From contig JBFMAV010000007.1 of NCBI GenBank assembly GCA_040755535.1, forward strand, positions 35,481 through 99,480: a stretch of DNA of 64,000 nucleotides. Reading direction: 5' to 3'. This document shows positions 42,933 to 51,902 of the stretch, piece after piece. The position numbers and the translations under genes are program-made. Numbering within the stretch: the stretch's first letter is position 1; the number at the start of each line of letters is the position of its first letter. Origin of the DNA: Aquabacter sp040755535. Its GTDB lineage: Bacteria; Pseudomonadota; Alphaproteobacteria; Rhizobiales; Xanthobacteraceae. The notes under the pieces were generated by a model. That model did not search any database. It was given only the letters and a program-made list of their open reading frames with translations, and was not told where the DNA came from.

Positions 42933-44243
42933 ATGGCATCGCATGATGCGACCCGTTCCTCCGCGGAGGACAATTCCCGCTTCTTTTCCGCCTCGCTTGC
43001 GGAATCGGACGCCGAAATCGCCGCCGCCATCAGCGCGGAGCTGGGTCGTCAGCGCAACGAGATCGAGCTGATCGCGTCCGAGAACATCGTCTCGCGCGCG
43101 GTGCTGGAAGCCCAGGGTTCGGTCCTCACCAACAAATATGCCGAAGGCTATCCGGGCCGGCGCTATTATGGCGGCTGCCAGTTCGTGGACGTGGCCGAGA
43201 CGCTGGCCATCGAGCGCGCCAAGAAGCTGTTCGGCTGCGCCTTCGCCAATGTGCAGCCCAATTCCGGCAGCCAGGCGAACCAGGGCGTGTTCTTCGCGCT
43301 GCTCCAGCCGGGCGACACCTATCTCGGCCTCAATCTGGCGGCGGGCGGACACCTCACCCACGGCTCGCCGGTCAACATGTCCGGCAAGTGGTTCAAGGCG
43401 GTGCCCTATGGCGTGCGCCAGGACGACCAGCGCCTGGACTATGAGGAAATCGCCCGCCTCGCGGACGAGCATAAGCCCAAGCTGATCGTGGCCGGCGGCT
43501 CCGCCTATCCGCGCGTCATCGACTTCGCCAAGATGCGCGCGATCGCCGACAGCGTGGGCGCCAAGCTCATGGTGGACATGGCCCATTTCGCGGGCCTGGT
43601 GGCGGGCGGCGCGCATCCCAGCCCCTTCCCCCACGCACATGTGGCCACCACCACCACCCACAAGACCCTGCGCGGCCCGCGCGGCGGCATGATCCTGACC
43701 AATGACGAGGATCTGGCGAAGAAGTTCAACTCCGCCATCTTCCCCGGCATCCAGGGCGGCCCGCTCATGCATGTGATCGCCGCCAAGGCGGTGGCGTTCG
43801 GCGAGGCGCTGCGTCCCGAGTTCAAGCTTTACGCGAAGAACGTCGTGGAAAATGCCCGCGCGCTTGCGGAAACCCTGCGCGGCCATGGCTTCGACATCGT
43901 CTCGGGCGGCACCGACACCCATCTGATGCTGGTGGATCTGCGGCCCAAGCGCCTCAACGGCAAGGTGTCCGAGGCGGCGCTCGGCCGCGCCCACATCACC
44001 ACCAACAAGAACGGCATCCCGTTCGATCCCGAGAAGCCCGCCATCACCTCCGGCGTGCGCCTCGGCACCCCGGCCTGCACCACGCGCGGCTTCGGCGTGA
44101 AGGAGTTCCAGCAGGTGGGCGACATGATCGCCGAGGTGCTGGGCGTCCTCTCGCAAAAGGGGGTGGACGAAGATAGTCTGGTGGAGCAGGCGGTTCGGCA
44201 GAAGGTTGCGAACCTTCTGGACCGCTTCCCCATCTACGGCTGA
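42933..44243 (+). CDS. glyA: Serine hydroxymethyltransferase
   Basis: PLP enzyme of 436 residues that converts serine and tetrahydrofolate to glycine and methylene-THF, the main one-carbon source. PLP lysine K244 lies in TTTTHKTLRGPRGG, with KYAEGYPGRRYYGGC and VNMSGKWF also present. The spacer before it holds no riboswitch that I can recognise. nrdR follows 24 bases later, starting the glyA-nrdR-rib-nusB-thiL run common in alphaproteobacteria. Confidence 0.97.
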   Translation: MASHDATRSSAEDNSRFFSASLAESDAEIAAAISAELGRQRNEIELIASENIVSRAVLEAQGSVLTNKYAEGYPGRRYYGGCQFVDVAETLAIERAKKLFGCAFANVQPNSGSQANQGVFFALLQPGDTYLGLNLAAGGHLTHGSPVNMSGKWFKAVPYGVRQDDQRLDYEEIARLADEHKPKLIVAGGSAYPRVIDFAKMRAIADSVGAKLMVDMAHFAGLVAGGAHPSPFPHAHVATTTTHKTLRGPRGGMILTNDEDLAKKFNSAIFPGIQGGPLMHVIAAKAVAFGEALRPEFKLYAKNVVENARALAETLRGHGFDIVSGGTDTHLMLVDLRPKRLNGKVSEAALGRAHITTNKNGIPFDPEKPAITSGVRLGTPACTTRGFGVKEFQQVGDMIAEVLGVLSQKGVDEDSLVEQAVRQKVANLLDRFPIYG

Positions 44244-44267
44244 GCGGGGCGCCAGAAGGGCGAGACG

Positions 44268-44762
44268 ATGCGCTGTCCCTATTGCGGGCATGAAGACACC
44301 CAGGTCCGCGACAGCCGCCCCACCGAGGATGACACCGCCATCCGCCGCCGGCGGGTGTGCCCCAACTGCAACGGACGTTTCACCACGTTCGAGCGCGTGC
44401 AATTGCGCGAGCTGATGGTGGTGAAGCGTTCCGGCCGGCGCGAGCGGTTCGACCGCGAAAAGCTGGCGCGCTCGGTTGCCACCGCCCTGCGCAAGCGGGT
44501 GGATGAGCCCGACACGGTGGACGCCCTGGTCTCCCGCGTGGTGCGCCACCTGGAAAAGAACGACACCGACATTTCCACCGAATTCATCGGCGAAATGGTG
44601 ATGACCGAACTGAAGCGCATCGACGATGTCGCTTATGTGCGCTTCGCCTCTGTCTACCGCAATTTCCGCGAGGCGAAGGATTTCGAGAGCGTGCTCGACG
44701 AATTGGCGGCCGACCGGCCGGCGCCCGTGCCACCGCCCGCAAAGCCCCGGCGCGCCGAATGA
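44268..44762 (+). CDS. nrdR: Transcriptional repressor NrdR
   Basis: 164-residue repressor of ribonucleotide reductase genes that senses ATP/dATP. The zinc ribbon C3-x2-C6 ... C31-x2-C34 (CPYCGHED, CPNCNGRF) is followed by an ATP-cone domain (VVKRSGRRERFDREKLARSV). The stop overlaps the ribD start by four bases. Confidence 0.96.
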   Translation: MRCPYCGHEDTQVRDSRPTEDDTAIRRRRVCPNCNGRFTTFERVQLRELMVVKRSGRRERFDREKLARSVATALRKRVDEPDTVDALVSRVVRHLEKNDTDISTEFIGEMVMTELKRIDDVAYVRFASVYRNFREAKDFESVLDELAADRPAPVPPPAKPRRAE

Positions 44763-45901
44763 GCCATCTGTCGCCCTTCGCGGTGGCAACGCCCGAGGAA
44801 GACGAGCGCCTCATGGCGCGCGCCCTCGCGGTGGGGCAGGCCGGGCTCGGGCGTACCTGGCCCAACCCGTCCGTGGGCGCCGTGGTGGTCACGCCCACAC
44901 TTGAGGGGCCGCGCATCGTGGGCGAGGCGCGCACCGCCGAGGCGGGGCGGCCCCATGCCGAGCCGCTGGCCCTGGCGCAGGCGGGCGAGGCGGCGCGCGG
45001 CGCCACCCTCTATGTCACGCTGGAGCCCTGTTCCCATTTCGGCCGCACCCCGCCCTGCGCGGACGCGGTGATCGCCGCCGGCATCCGGCGCGTGGTGGCG
45101 GCCATCGAGGACCCGGACCGGCGGGTGGCCGGGCGCGGCGTCGCGCGCATCCGCGCAGCGGGCATCTGGGTCACCGTGGGGGTGGGCGCCGAACAGGCCC
45201 TCATCGACCATGCCGGCCATATCAGCCGCGTCACCCGCGCGCGGCCCCATGTTCTGTTGAAAATGGCCGTGTCGGCGGACGGCAAGGCGGGCCTGCCCGG
45301 TCCCGCGCCCGCTGCCATCACCGGCCCCGAGGCGCGCGCGCGCGCCCATCTCATGCGCGCGTCCTGCGATGCGATCCTGGTCGGCATCGGCACCGTGCTC
45401 GCGGACGATCCGCAACTGACCGTGCGCCTGCCCGGCCTTGAGGACCGCTCCCCGCTGCGCGTGGTGCTGGACAGCGACCTGCGCCTGCCCACGACCGGCC
45501 ATCTCGCCCGCACGGCGGGGCAGGTCCCGGTCTGGGTGATCGGCGCGGAGGATGCGCCGCTGGAGCGGGAGAAGCGCCTCATCGATCTCGGCATCGAGGT
45601 CATGCGCGCCCCGCGCGGCCCGGACGGGCGGCTGGATCTCGACGCCGTTCTGAAGCTGCTCGGCCTGCTGGGCATCACCCGCCTGATGATGGAGGGTGGG
45701 CCGCATCTTGCGGCGGCGCTCCTGGATGCCGAATTGGTGGACGAGGTGGCCGTCTTCGAGAGTCCGCGGCGGCTCGGCGCGCAGGCGCTCGATGCGCTGG
45801 CGGGACGGCCGCTGCATCGCCTGACCGCGCCGGTGGGATTCGCCGCGCTGGAGCGCGAGGCGATGGGAGAGGACCAGTTGCTGCGGCTGCGCCGCCGCTG
45901 A
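44759..45901 (+). CDS. ribD: Bifunctional riboflavin deaminase/reductase RibD
   Basis: 380-residue enzyme catalysing the second and third steps of riboflavin synthesis. The N-terminal cytidine-deaminase-like domain shows zinc ligands H66-A-E68, C91 and C100 (PHAEPL, PCSHFGRTPPC). The C-terminal reductase domain includes LLKMAVSADGKAGLPG, CDAILVGIGTVLADDPQLTVR and MMEGGPHLAAALL. It overlaps nrdR by 4 bases and precedes ribE by 12. Confidence 0.96.
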   Translation: MSHLSPFAVATPEEDERLMARALAVGQAGLGRTWPNPSVGAVVVTPTLEGPRIVGEARTAEAGRPHAEPLALAQAGEAARGATLYVTLEPCSHFGRTPPCADAVIAAGIRRVVAAIEDPDRRVAGRGVARIRAAGIWVTVGVGAEQALIDHAGHISRVTRARPHVLLKMAVSADGKAGLPGPAPAAITGPEARARAHLMRASCDAILVGIGTVLADDPQLTVRLPGLEDRSPLRVVLDSDLRLPTTGHLARTAGQVPVWVIGAEDAPLEREKRLIDLGIEVMRAPRGPDGRLDLDAVLKLLGLLGITRLMMEGGPHLAAALLDAELVDEVAVFESPRRLGAQALDALAGRPLHRLTAPVGFAALEREAMGEDQLLRLRRR

Positions 45902-45913
45902 AAGGAAACGTCC

Positions 45914-46528
45914 GTGTTCACAGGCATCGTCACCGATCTCGGGCAGATCGTCGAAGTCTCCGCACATCACGAGGTGCGCACCCTCACCATCGCCACGTCG
46001 TATGAGGCGGCGGGCATCGCCATCGGCGCCTCCATCGCCTGCTCGGGCGTCTGCCTCACGGTGACCAAGGTGCAGGAGGGCGGGCCGCTGGGGACGCTCT
46101 TCACGGTGGATGCCGCCCCCGAGACACTGGCCATCACCACCGCCGCAGTGTGGACCGAAGGGCGCCGCCTCAATCTGGAGCGGGCGCTCGCCATGGGCGC
46201 GGAATTGGGCGGGCACCTGGTGACCGGCCATGTGGACGCGGCGATTGCGGTGGTCGCGCGTGAGGATCTGGGCGAGACCAGCCGGTTCGAATTCGAGGCG
46301 CCGGCCGCCCTTGCGCGCTTCATCGCGGCCAAGGGCTCGGTCTGCCTCGACGGCACATCGCTCACGGTCAATACGGTGGAGGGCAACCGCTTCTCCTGCC
46401 TGCTCATTCCCCACACCCTCGCGGTGACCACCTGGGGCGATGTGGGCGCGGGCAGCCGGGTCAATCTGGAAGTGGATCTGATGGCGCGCTATGCCGCGCG
46501 GCTTGCAGACTTCCCCCGGGGCGGGTAA
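45914..46528 (+). CDS. ribE: Riboflavin synthase alpha subunit
   Basis: 204-residue dismutase that makes riboflavin from two lumazine molecules. It shows the two-fold internal repeat: FTGIVTDLGQIVEV with SIACSGVCLTV in the first half, and LGGHLVTGHVDA with SVCLDGTSLTV in the second. The start is GTG at 45914, with AAAGGA 8 bases before it; translation otherwise matches the universal N-terminus (M)FTGI. Confidence 0.95.
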   Translation: MFTGIVTDLGQIVEVSAHHEVRTLTIATSYEAAGIAIGASIACSGVCLTVTKVQEGGPLGTLFTVDAAPETLAITTAAVWTEGRRLNLERALAMGAELGGHLVTGHVDAAIAVVAREDLGETSRFEFEAPAALARFIAAKGSVCLDGTSLTVNTVEGNRFSCLLIPHTLAVTTWGDVGAGSRVNLEVDLMARYAARLADFPRGG

Positions 46529-46556
46529 CCCCTGCGGCGAGTTCGGGAGATATTCC

Positions 46557-47042
46557 ATGGTGACCACCAGCCGCGACACCGCGCAGGCCGGGCCCGTTTC
46601 GGGCGCGCGCGTGCTGATCGTCGAAGGACGCTATTATGAGGGGCTGGCGGACGAGCTGCTGGCCGGCGCGCGCGCCGCGCTGGAGGCCGCCGAGGCCGAG
46701 ATCGAGGTCGTGACCGTGCCGGGCGCGCTGGAAGTGCCCATCGCCGCCGAGATCGCGCTGGAAGGCGCGGAGCTGGAGGGCCGGCCGTTCGACGCGGTGG
46801 TGGCGCTCGGCTGCGTGATCCGGGGCGAGACCTATCATTTCGAGATCGTCGCCGGGGAATCGGCCCGCGCCCTCATGGATCTGGGCATCGGCCACGGCCT
46901 GCCGCTCGGCAACGGCATCCTCACCGTGGACACCGAGGCGCAGGCCTGGGAGCGCGCCCGCGTCAGCGAGGGCGACAAGGGCGGCGGCGCGGCCCGCGCG
47001 GCGCTCGATCTGGTGCGCCTTAAGCGCCGGGTGATGCCATGA
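46557..47042 (+). CDS. ribH: 6,7-dimethyl-8-ribityllumazine synthase
   Basis: 161-residue subunit of the icosahedral or pentameric lumazine synthase, the step before RibE. Family segments are VEGRYYEGLADELL, VPGALEVPIA, ALGCVIRGETYHFEIV (catalytic His) and GNGILTVDTEAQAWERA. ATG 46557 has GGGAG upstream. Its stop overlaps the nusB start. Confidence 0.95.
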   Translation: MVTTSRDTAQAGPVSGARVLIVEGRYYEGLADELLAGARAALEAAEAEIEVVTVPGALEVPIAAEIALEGAELEGRPFDAVVALGCVIRGETYHFEIVAGESARALMDLGIGHGLPLGNGILTVDTEAQAWERARVSEGDKGGGAARAALDLVRLKRRVMP

Positions 47043-47548
47043 GCGAGGCCGAGAAAACCGACGCCGGCAAGATCGACGTTCCCAAGCCCATGAAAAAGAG
47101 CGCGGCCCGCCTCGGCGCGGTGCAGGCGCTCTACCAGATGGATGTGGCCGCGACCCCGCTGAGCGAGATCTTCGCCCAGTTCGAAAGCTTCTGGCTCGGC
47201 CAGGAGGTGGAGGGCACGCAATATCCCGAGGCCGACCGCCGCCTGTTCCGCGACGTGGTGGAAGGCGTGCTGCGCGAGCAGCGCGAGATCGACCCGAAGG
47301 TGGATGAGGCCCTCTCCCAGGGCTGGCCGCTGCGGCGGGTGGAGGCGGTGCTGCGCGCCTGCCTGCGGGCCGGCGCCTATGAATTGATGTGCCGCCCCGA
47401 CGTGCCCGCCCGCGTGGTGATCGCTGAATATGTGAATGTGGCCGGCGCCTTCCTCGACCGGGACGAGACCGGCATGGTGAATGCCGTGCTCGACAGCCTG
47501 GCGCGCACCGCGCGGGCCGGCGAGTTCAATCGGCCCGGAGCCGCCTGA
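47039..47548 (+). CDS. nusB: Transcription antitermination factor NusB
   Basis: 169-residue all-helical factor that with NusE (S10) binds boxA RNA in rRNA operons. SAARLGAVQALYQMDV and AGAYELMCRPDVPARVVIAEYVNVA are typical. It has a short Lys-rich N-terminal extension. It overlaps ribH by 4 bases, and thiL starts 2 bases after its stop. Confidence 0.95.
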   Translation: MSEAEKTDAGKIDVPKPMKKSAARLGAVQALYQMDVAATPLSEIFAQFESFWLGQEVEGTQYPEADRRLFRDVVEGVLREQREIDPKVDEALSQGWPLRRVEAVLRACLRAGAYELMCRPDVPARVVIAEYVNVAGAFLDRDETGMVNAVLDSLARTARAGEFNRPGAA

Positions 47549-47549
47549 C

Positions 47550-48545
47550 ATGGAGGGAGGGCGCTCGGGCGAGGATGGATTCATCGCCCGCTTCCTGCGC
47601 CCCCTCGCCACCGCGCCCGGCGCGCTGGACTTTTTGGACGATGCGGCGCTGCTGACCCCGCCCGCGGGGCACCACTTGGTGCTCACCAAGGACGCGCTGG
47701 TGGCGGGCGTCCATTTCTTTCCCGACGACCCGCCCGACACCATCGCCCGCAAGGCGCTGGGGGTGAATCTCTCCGATCTCGCGGCCAAGGGCGCGCGCCC
47801 GCTCGGCGCTCTGCTGGCGCTCGCCTTGCCGGAGGAATGTTCCGACGCCTGGATGGCGCAGTTCGCGGCGGGGCTGGAGGCGGCGACACGCGACGCGCAT
47901 TGCCCGCTGCTCGGCGGCGACACGGTGCGCACGCCCGGGCCGCTCATGGTCTGCCTCACAGCACTCGGCGCCGTGCCGGAGGGGAGCTTCGTGCCGCGCA
48001 CCGGCGCGAAGCCGGGGGAGGCGATCCTGGTCTCCGGCACCATCGGCGATGCGGCGCTGGGGCTTCAATTGCGCCTTGATCCCGAGCGCGCGGGCTTCGC
48101 GCCGCTGGTTGCCGCCCAGCGGGCGCATCTTGCGACGCGCTATCTCGTCCCCGAGCCGCGCCTCGTCCTCGCCCCGCTGCTGCGCGGGCGGGCGAGCGCG
48201 GCCATGGACATTTCCGACGGGCTGGCGGGCGACATCGCGAAAATGCTGGCGGCCTCCGGCTGCGGCGGCGTGATCCGCGCCGACGCGGTGCCGCTCTCGG
48301 GCGCCGCCCATGCGGTGGTGGCGGCGGAGGCGGGGCTCCTGCGCACCGTACTGACCGGCGGGGACGATTACGAGATCGCCTGCACGGTGCCGCTGCCCCT
48401 GGTGGATGACCTGATCGCGCAGGCCGCATCGCAGGGCCTCGCGGTCACGCAGATCGGCGTGACGCTGGCGGAGCCGGGCCTCGGCGTGCTGGACGCGTCC
48501 GGCGCGCCGCTTGATCTCGGCAGCGGCAGCTACAGCCACTTCTGA
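47550..48545 (+). CDS. thiL: Thiamine-monophosphate kinase
   Basis: 331-residue ATP-dependent kinase that makes thiamine diphosphate. It has the PurM/ThiL pattern: GEDGFIARFLRPL, metal-binding DFLDDAALL, LTKDALVAGVHF, RKALGVNLSDLAAKGARP, LLGGDTVRTPGPL and AMDISDGLAGDIAKM. ATG 47550 immediately follows the nusB stop. It is the last gene of the riboflavin-nusB-thiL run. Confidence 0.95.
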   Translation: MEGGRSGEDGFIARFLRPLATAPGALDFLDDAALLTPPAGHHLVLTKDALVAGVHFFPDDPPDTIARKALGVNLSDLAAKGARPLGALLALALPEECSDAWMAQFAAGLEAATRDAHCPLLGGDTVRTPGPLMVCLTALGAVPEGSFVPRTGAKPGEAILVSGTIGDAALGLQLRLDPERAGFAPLVAAQRAHLATRYLVPEPRLVLAPLLRGRASAAMDISDGLAGDIAKMLAASGCGGVIRADAVPLSGAAHAVVAAEAGLLRTVLTGGDDYEIACTVPLPLVDDLIAQAASQGLAVTQIGVTLAEPGLGVLDASGAPLDLGSGSYSHF

Positions 48546-48573
48546 GAGAGGGACCGGTTCCCGCACAAAGAAA

Positions 48574-48602
48574 AACCCCGCCCGGTTGCCCGAGGCGGGG
48601 TT
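48574..48602. terminator. Terminator between thiL and the next gene
   Basis: Nine-base stem AACCCCGCC/GGCGGGGTT. Only the minus strand gives a real T run (TTTTTC), so it is a strong terminator for the minus-strand secreted-protein gene and a weaker one for thiL. Confidence 0.8.
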
Positions 48603-48635
48603 CATTCTGGCCAAAGCCGGGATCAGGTGACCCGA

Positions 48636-49178
48636 TCACCAGGCCGGACGGCAGTGCAGGCCGCCATACGGGCCGCGCCAGCAATAGCCGCCACCCCAGG
48701 CCGGACCCCAGCCGGGGCCGTACCACCAGTCGATGAAGAGGCTGGCGTTGGTGCCGCTCTTCGGGGCGTCGGGGCTCAGGGTCTTGTAATCATAGGTCAG
48801 CGTGTCGCCGTTGATCACCGGATTGGTCAGCTCGACAACCGAGGTCACGGACTTGCCGTCGACGGTCACCGCGAGGGTGGCGTTGGGCGGATCCTTCTGG
48901 AAATCGCTCTTGCTGCCATTCCAGAACTTCACGAAGGCCGGGGTCGGCGCATCGCCGGTCATCCGCTCGGGACGGTCCGTGAACATGAGGGTCTGGGGGG
49001 CGATGCCCTTCAGCGTGATGGTCTTGTCGTCGACGGTCACGGAATCAGCCACCTGAACGAACAGCCAGTTCGCCGGCTTCATGTCTTCCGCACCAGCGGG
49101 CTTGGCGGGCGTCTGCGCATTGGCAATGCCGACCGCGCCCACGAGGGCGATCAGCGCGCCACAGATCAAGGATTTCAT
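48636..49178 (-). CDS. Secreted protein of unknown function with a Trp/Gly-rich C-terminus
   Basis: 180 residues with a signal peptide (KSLICGALIALVGAVGIANA). The middle part is beta-rich, with ADSVTVDDKTITLKGIAPQTLMF and FTDRPERMTGDAPTPAFVKFW, a pattern I have the impression recurs in uncharacterised rhizobial proteins. The last 35 residues are Trp/Gly/Pro/Tyr-rich with two cysteines (DWWYGPGWGPAWGG, YCWRGPYGGLHC). Likely periplasmic or surface located. A terminator closes the gene. No function can be assigned. Confidence 0.75.
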   Translation of the reverse strand: MKSLICGALIALVGAVGIANAQTPAKPAGAEDMKPANWLFVQVADSVTVDDKTITLKGIAPQTLMFTDRPERMTGDAPTPAFVKFWNGSKSDFQKDPPNATLAVTVDGKSVTSVVELTNPVINGDTLTYDYKTLSPDAPKSGTNASLFIDWWYGPGWGPAWGGGYCWRGPYGGLHCRPAW

Positions 49179-49492
49179 GGCTCTTTCTCCGCGCGGGGGT
49201 TTCGTTCCTCACCGCGGAACGGACCATACCACCGCCTTCGGCCAATGCCAGCCCGAACGGCCTTTTTGAACCAATTCAAAGGCATTAAATTTCGGACAGG
49301 AAGCAAGCGCCCTGTTCTCGCACCTTCCCTAGAGACGGTGCGGGCGGGAACGACTTTCGAATGGTCAGGCTTGCGATTTACTATATTCGTTCGTGACAAG
49401 TAATCGGCCACGACTGTCAATTTGTAACAATAAATGTCAGGGGGCGTGGGGAGGCGCACCCGAGGTGCGCCTCCCGCTTGGCGTGCGTGGAC
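49179..49492. other. 314-base AT-richer spacer
   Basis: No gene seen. It contains an inverted repeat TTTGAA-CCAA-TTCAAA at 49265-49280, about 90 bases upstream of the secreted-protein start and possibly part of its promoter. The stretch 49375-49440 has clearly lower GC than the surrounding DNA. Confidence 0.5.
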
Positions 49493-49801
49493 TCAGCCGT
49501 CCAGCAGCCCCGCGAGTTTCAGCGCCACGCCCTGCGAGCCCTCCACCCGCAGCCGGCCGGTGGAGAAGGCCATCATGGGGCCGATGCGGCCGGTGATGAG
49601 CTTTTCCAGCGTGTCGGAGGAGAGTTTCAGCACCGCCTCGGCCTCGCCGTCGCCTTCCGAGATGTCGGCGGACGGCCCGGTGGCGTCCAGCACGATCGCC
49701 GTGCCGGAATCGGTGAGGTCGAAGCGCACGCGGTGGCCGAGGCCCGACAGGGCATCGGCGCGATCGCGCATGAGGTCGATAAGGGCAGAAGTCTCGGCCA
49801 T
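49493..49801 (-). CDS. SCP2 sterol-carrier-domain protein
   Basis: 102-residue single-domain SCP2 protein with a hydrophobic pocket for acyl chains. ALIDLMRDRADAL, VRFDLTDSG, GDGEAEAVLKLSSDTLEKLITGRIGPMMAFSTGRLRVEG is the family pattern. It lies 25 bases after the acyl-CoA dehydrogenase gene and is probably last in the beta-oxidation operon, where it may carry fatty acyl-CoA. That role is inferred. Confidence 0.87.
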   Translation of the reverse strand: MAETSALIDLMRDRADALSGLGHRVRFDLTDSGTAIVLDATGPSADISEGDGEAEAVLKLSSDTLEKLITGRIGPMMAFSTGRLRVEGSQGVALKLAGLLDG

Positions 49802-49826
49802 GGGTCCGCTTTCGTCGGTTGAACGG

Positions 49827-51617
49827 TCAGAACAGCGCCTCGTCCAGCGCCATGAGGGAGGCCTTGCCGGACTTGATGGAGCCCCACAGGGCGGCCACGT
49901 CCGGCAGGAGGCGGTCGAAATAGAAGCGCGCGGTGGCGATCTTGGCGTCGTAGAAGGCCGTGTCCGCGCCCGCCTCGGCCCGCTTTTCGGCCGCCACCTT
50001 GGCCATGCGCGCCCACATGTAGCCGAGCGCCACGAGGCCGAACAGGCGCAGATATTCGGTGGCCGCCGCGCCCGCTTCCTCCGGATCGCGCATGCCCTTC
50101 TCGGCGATGAAGCCGGTGGCGAGCTGGAGCGCGCCGAACGCCTTGCCCAGCGGGCCCATGAAGGGGCCGATGGTCTCGTCGTCCAGATTGGCGTCGATGA
50201 AGTCCAGCACGGGATGGAAGAAGCTGCGCAGATAGCGTCCCGCATGGGCGCCGAGCTTGCGGCCCACGAGGTCGAGGGCCTGCACGCCGTTGGTGCCCTC
50301 ATAGATCATGGCGATGCGCGCATCGCGCACATATTGCTCCATGCCATGGTCGCGGACATAGCCGTGGCCGCCATAGACCTGGACGCCGAGCGAGGCATTC
50401 TCGAAACCGAGATCGGTGAACAGCGCCTTCACGATGGGGGTCATGAGGGCGGTGAAGTCCTCCGCCCGCTGGCGCTCCTCGGGATCGTTGGAGCGTTCCA
50501 TCAGATCGAGATTGCGCGCCACCCAGCCGGCGAGCGCCCGGCAGCCTTCATTATAGGCGCGCATGGTCATGAGCGTGCGCCGCACGTCCGGGTGGACGAT
50601 GATGGGGTCGGCCGGCTTGTCGGGATGCTTGGTGCCGGTGAGGGAGCGGCCCTGGAGGCGCTCCTTGGCATAGGCGACCGCGCTCTGATAGGCGGCTTCG
50701 CCCACGCCGAGCCCCTGCGTGCCCACCGACAGGCGCTCGGAATTCATCATGGAGAACATGGCGCGCATGCCCTTGTGGGGCTCGCCCACCAGCCAGCCGG
50801 TGGCGCCGTCGAAGGACATCTGGCAGGTGGCGGAGCCGTGGATGCCCATCTTGTGCTCGATGCCGGTGCACAGCACGCCGTTGCGCATGCCGGGCGTGCC
50901 GTCCTCGCGCGGCAGGAATTTCGGCACCAGGAACAGGCTGATGCCCTTGATGCCCTTGGGGGCGTCCGGCAGGCGCGCGAGCACCAGATGGATGATGTTG
51001 TCGGTGAGGTCATGCTCGCCCGCCGAGATGAAGATCTTCGAGCCGGTGATGGCATAGGAGCCGTCGCCATTGGGCTCGGCCTTGGTGCGCAGCAGGCCGA
51101 GGTCGGTGCCGCAATGGGGCTCGGTGAGGCACATGGTGCCGGACCATTCCCCCGACACCATCTTGGGCAGGAAGCGTTCCTTCAACTCCTGCGAGGCATG
51201 GTGGGTGAGGGCCACATAGGCGCCATGGGTGAGGCCGGGATAGAGGCCGAAGGCGAGGTTCGCCGAGCACATCATCTCTTCGATGAACTTGGTCACGCTC
51301 GCGGGCAGGCCCTGTCCGCCCCATTCGGGGTCGCAGGCGATGCCGTTCCAGCCACCGTCCACATAGGTCCGGTAGGCGTCCTTGAAGCCCTTTGGCGTGC
51401 GCACCACGCCATTCTCATAGGTGCAGCCTTCAATGTCGGCGGACTGGTTGATGGGCGCCAGCACCTCGGTCACGAGCTTGCCGGCCTCTTCCAGCACGGC
51501 GTCGATGAGGTCCGGCGTGACGTCCTCAAGGCCCTGCATCTCCTTGAGGGCGTCCGATCCATGCAATTCGTGCAGCACGAACCGCATGTCGCGAAGCGGA
51601 GGCTGATAGACCTGCAT
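49827..51617 (-). CDS. Acyl-CoA dehydrogenase (long form, 596 residues)
   Basis: FAD enzyme for the first oxidation of beta-oxidation. The N-terminus QVYQPPLRDMRFVLHELHG and the C-terminal extension mark the approximately 600-residue subgroup with an acetyl-CoA-dehydrogenase-like C-terminal domain. FAD/substrate segments are MCLTEPHCGTDLGLL and ITGSKIFISAGEHDL; YEGTNGVQALDLVGRK is the usual catalytic-base region. GGGAGA precedes the ATG at 51617. Equivalent in role to FadE of the fadN-fadA-fadE sets. A GC-rich repeat lies between it and the upstream gene. Confidence 0.92.
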   Translation of the reverse strand: MQVYQPPLRDMRFVLHELHGSDALKEMQGLEDVTPDLIDAVLEEAGKLVTEVLAPINQSADIEGCTYENGVVRTPKGFKDAYRTYVDGGWNGIACDPEWGGQGLPASVTKFIEEMMCSANLAFGLYPGLTHGAYVALTHHASQELKERFLPKMVSGEWSGTMCLTEPHCGTDLGLLRTKAEPNGDGSYAITGSKIFISAGEHDLTDNIIHLVLARLPDAPKGIKGISLFLVPKFLPREDGTPGMRNGVLCTGIEHKMGIHGSATCQMSFDGATGWLVGEPHKGMRAMFSMMNSERLSVGTQGLGVGEAAYQSAVAYAKERLQGRSLTGTKHPDKPADPIIVHPDVRRTLMTMRAYNEGCRALAGWVARNLDLMERSNDPEERQRAEDFTALMTPIVKALFTDLGFENASLGVQVYGGHGYVRDHGMEQYVRDARIAMIYEGTNGVQALDLVGRKLGAHAGRYLRSFFHPVLDFIDANLDDETIGPFMGPLGKAFGALQLATGFIAEKGMRDPEEAGAAATEYLRLFGLVALGYMWARMAKVAAEKRAEAGADTAFYDAKIATARFYFDRLLPDVAALWGSIKSGKASLMALDEALF

Positions 51618-51748
51618 GGCGATGTCTCCCGTATTCTTCCTCGCCTCCCGCGGAGGCGTGTGATCGTGCGTCGTTTCCCGAATCCCCGCCCGCGTGCGGG
51701 GAAGACCGCTGCGTTGGGCGGTGTCCGCCCGTCTTGCTCCGGCCCTTG

Positions 51749-51898
51749 CCCCCTCCCTAGCCCTCCCCCGCACGCGGGAGAGGGGATTGCGGCGCGCGGG
51801 GAGGGCGCGGTGTGCTTTTGGTCCCGTGGGGAGCGACACGCTTCCCGCGAGCGCAACAGGCTCCCTCGCCCGCGTGCGGGGGAGGGGTGGGGAGGAGG
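51749..51898. repeat. GC-rich dispersed intergenic repeat, copy 2
   Basis: Related to the element at 10845-10967: left arm 51749-51783 (CCCCCTCCCTAGCCCTCCCC then CGCACGCGGGAG) and right arm 51860-51898 (CTCCCTCGCCCGCGTGCGGG then GGAGGGGTGGGG). It fills most of the 285-base gap inside the beta-oxidation gene row and ends 5 bases from the stop codon of the bifunctional enzyme gene. A third partial hairpin (CCCCGCCCGCGTGCGGGG) is at 51684-51701. Confidence 0.75.
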
Positions 51899-51902
51899 CC
51901 CC

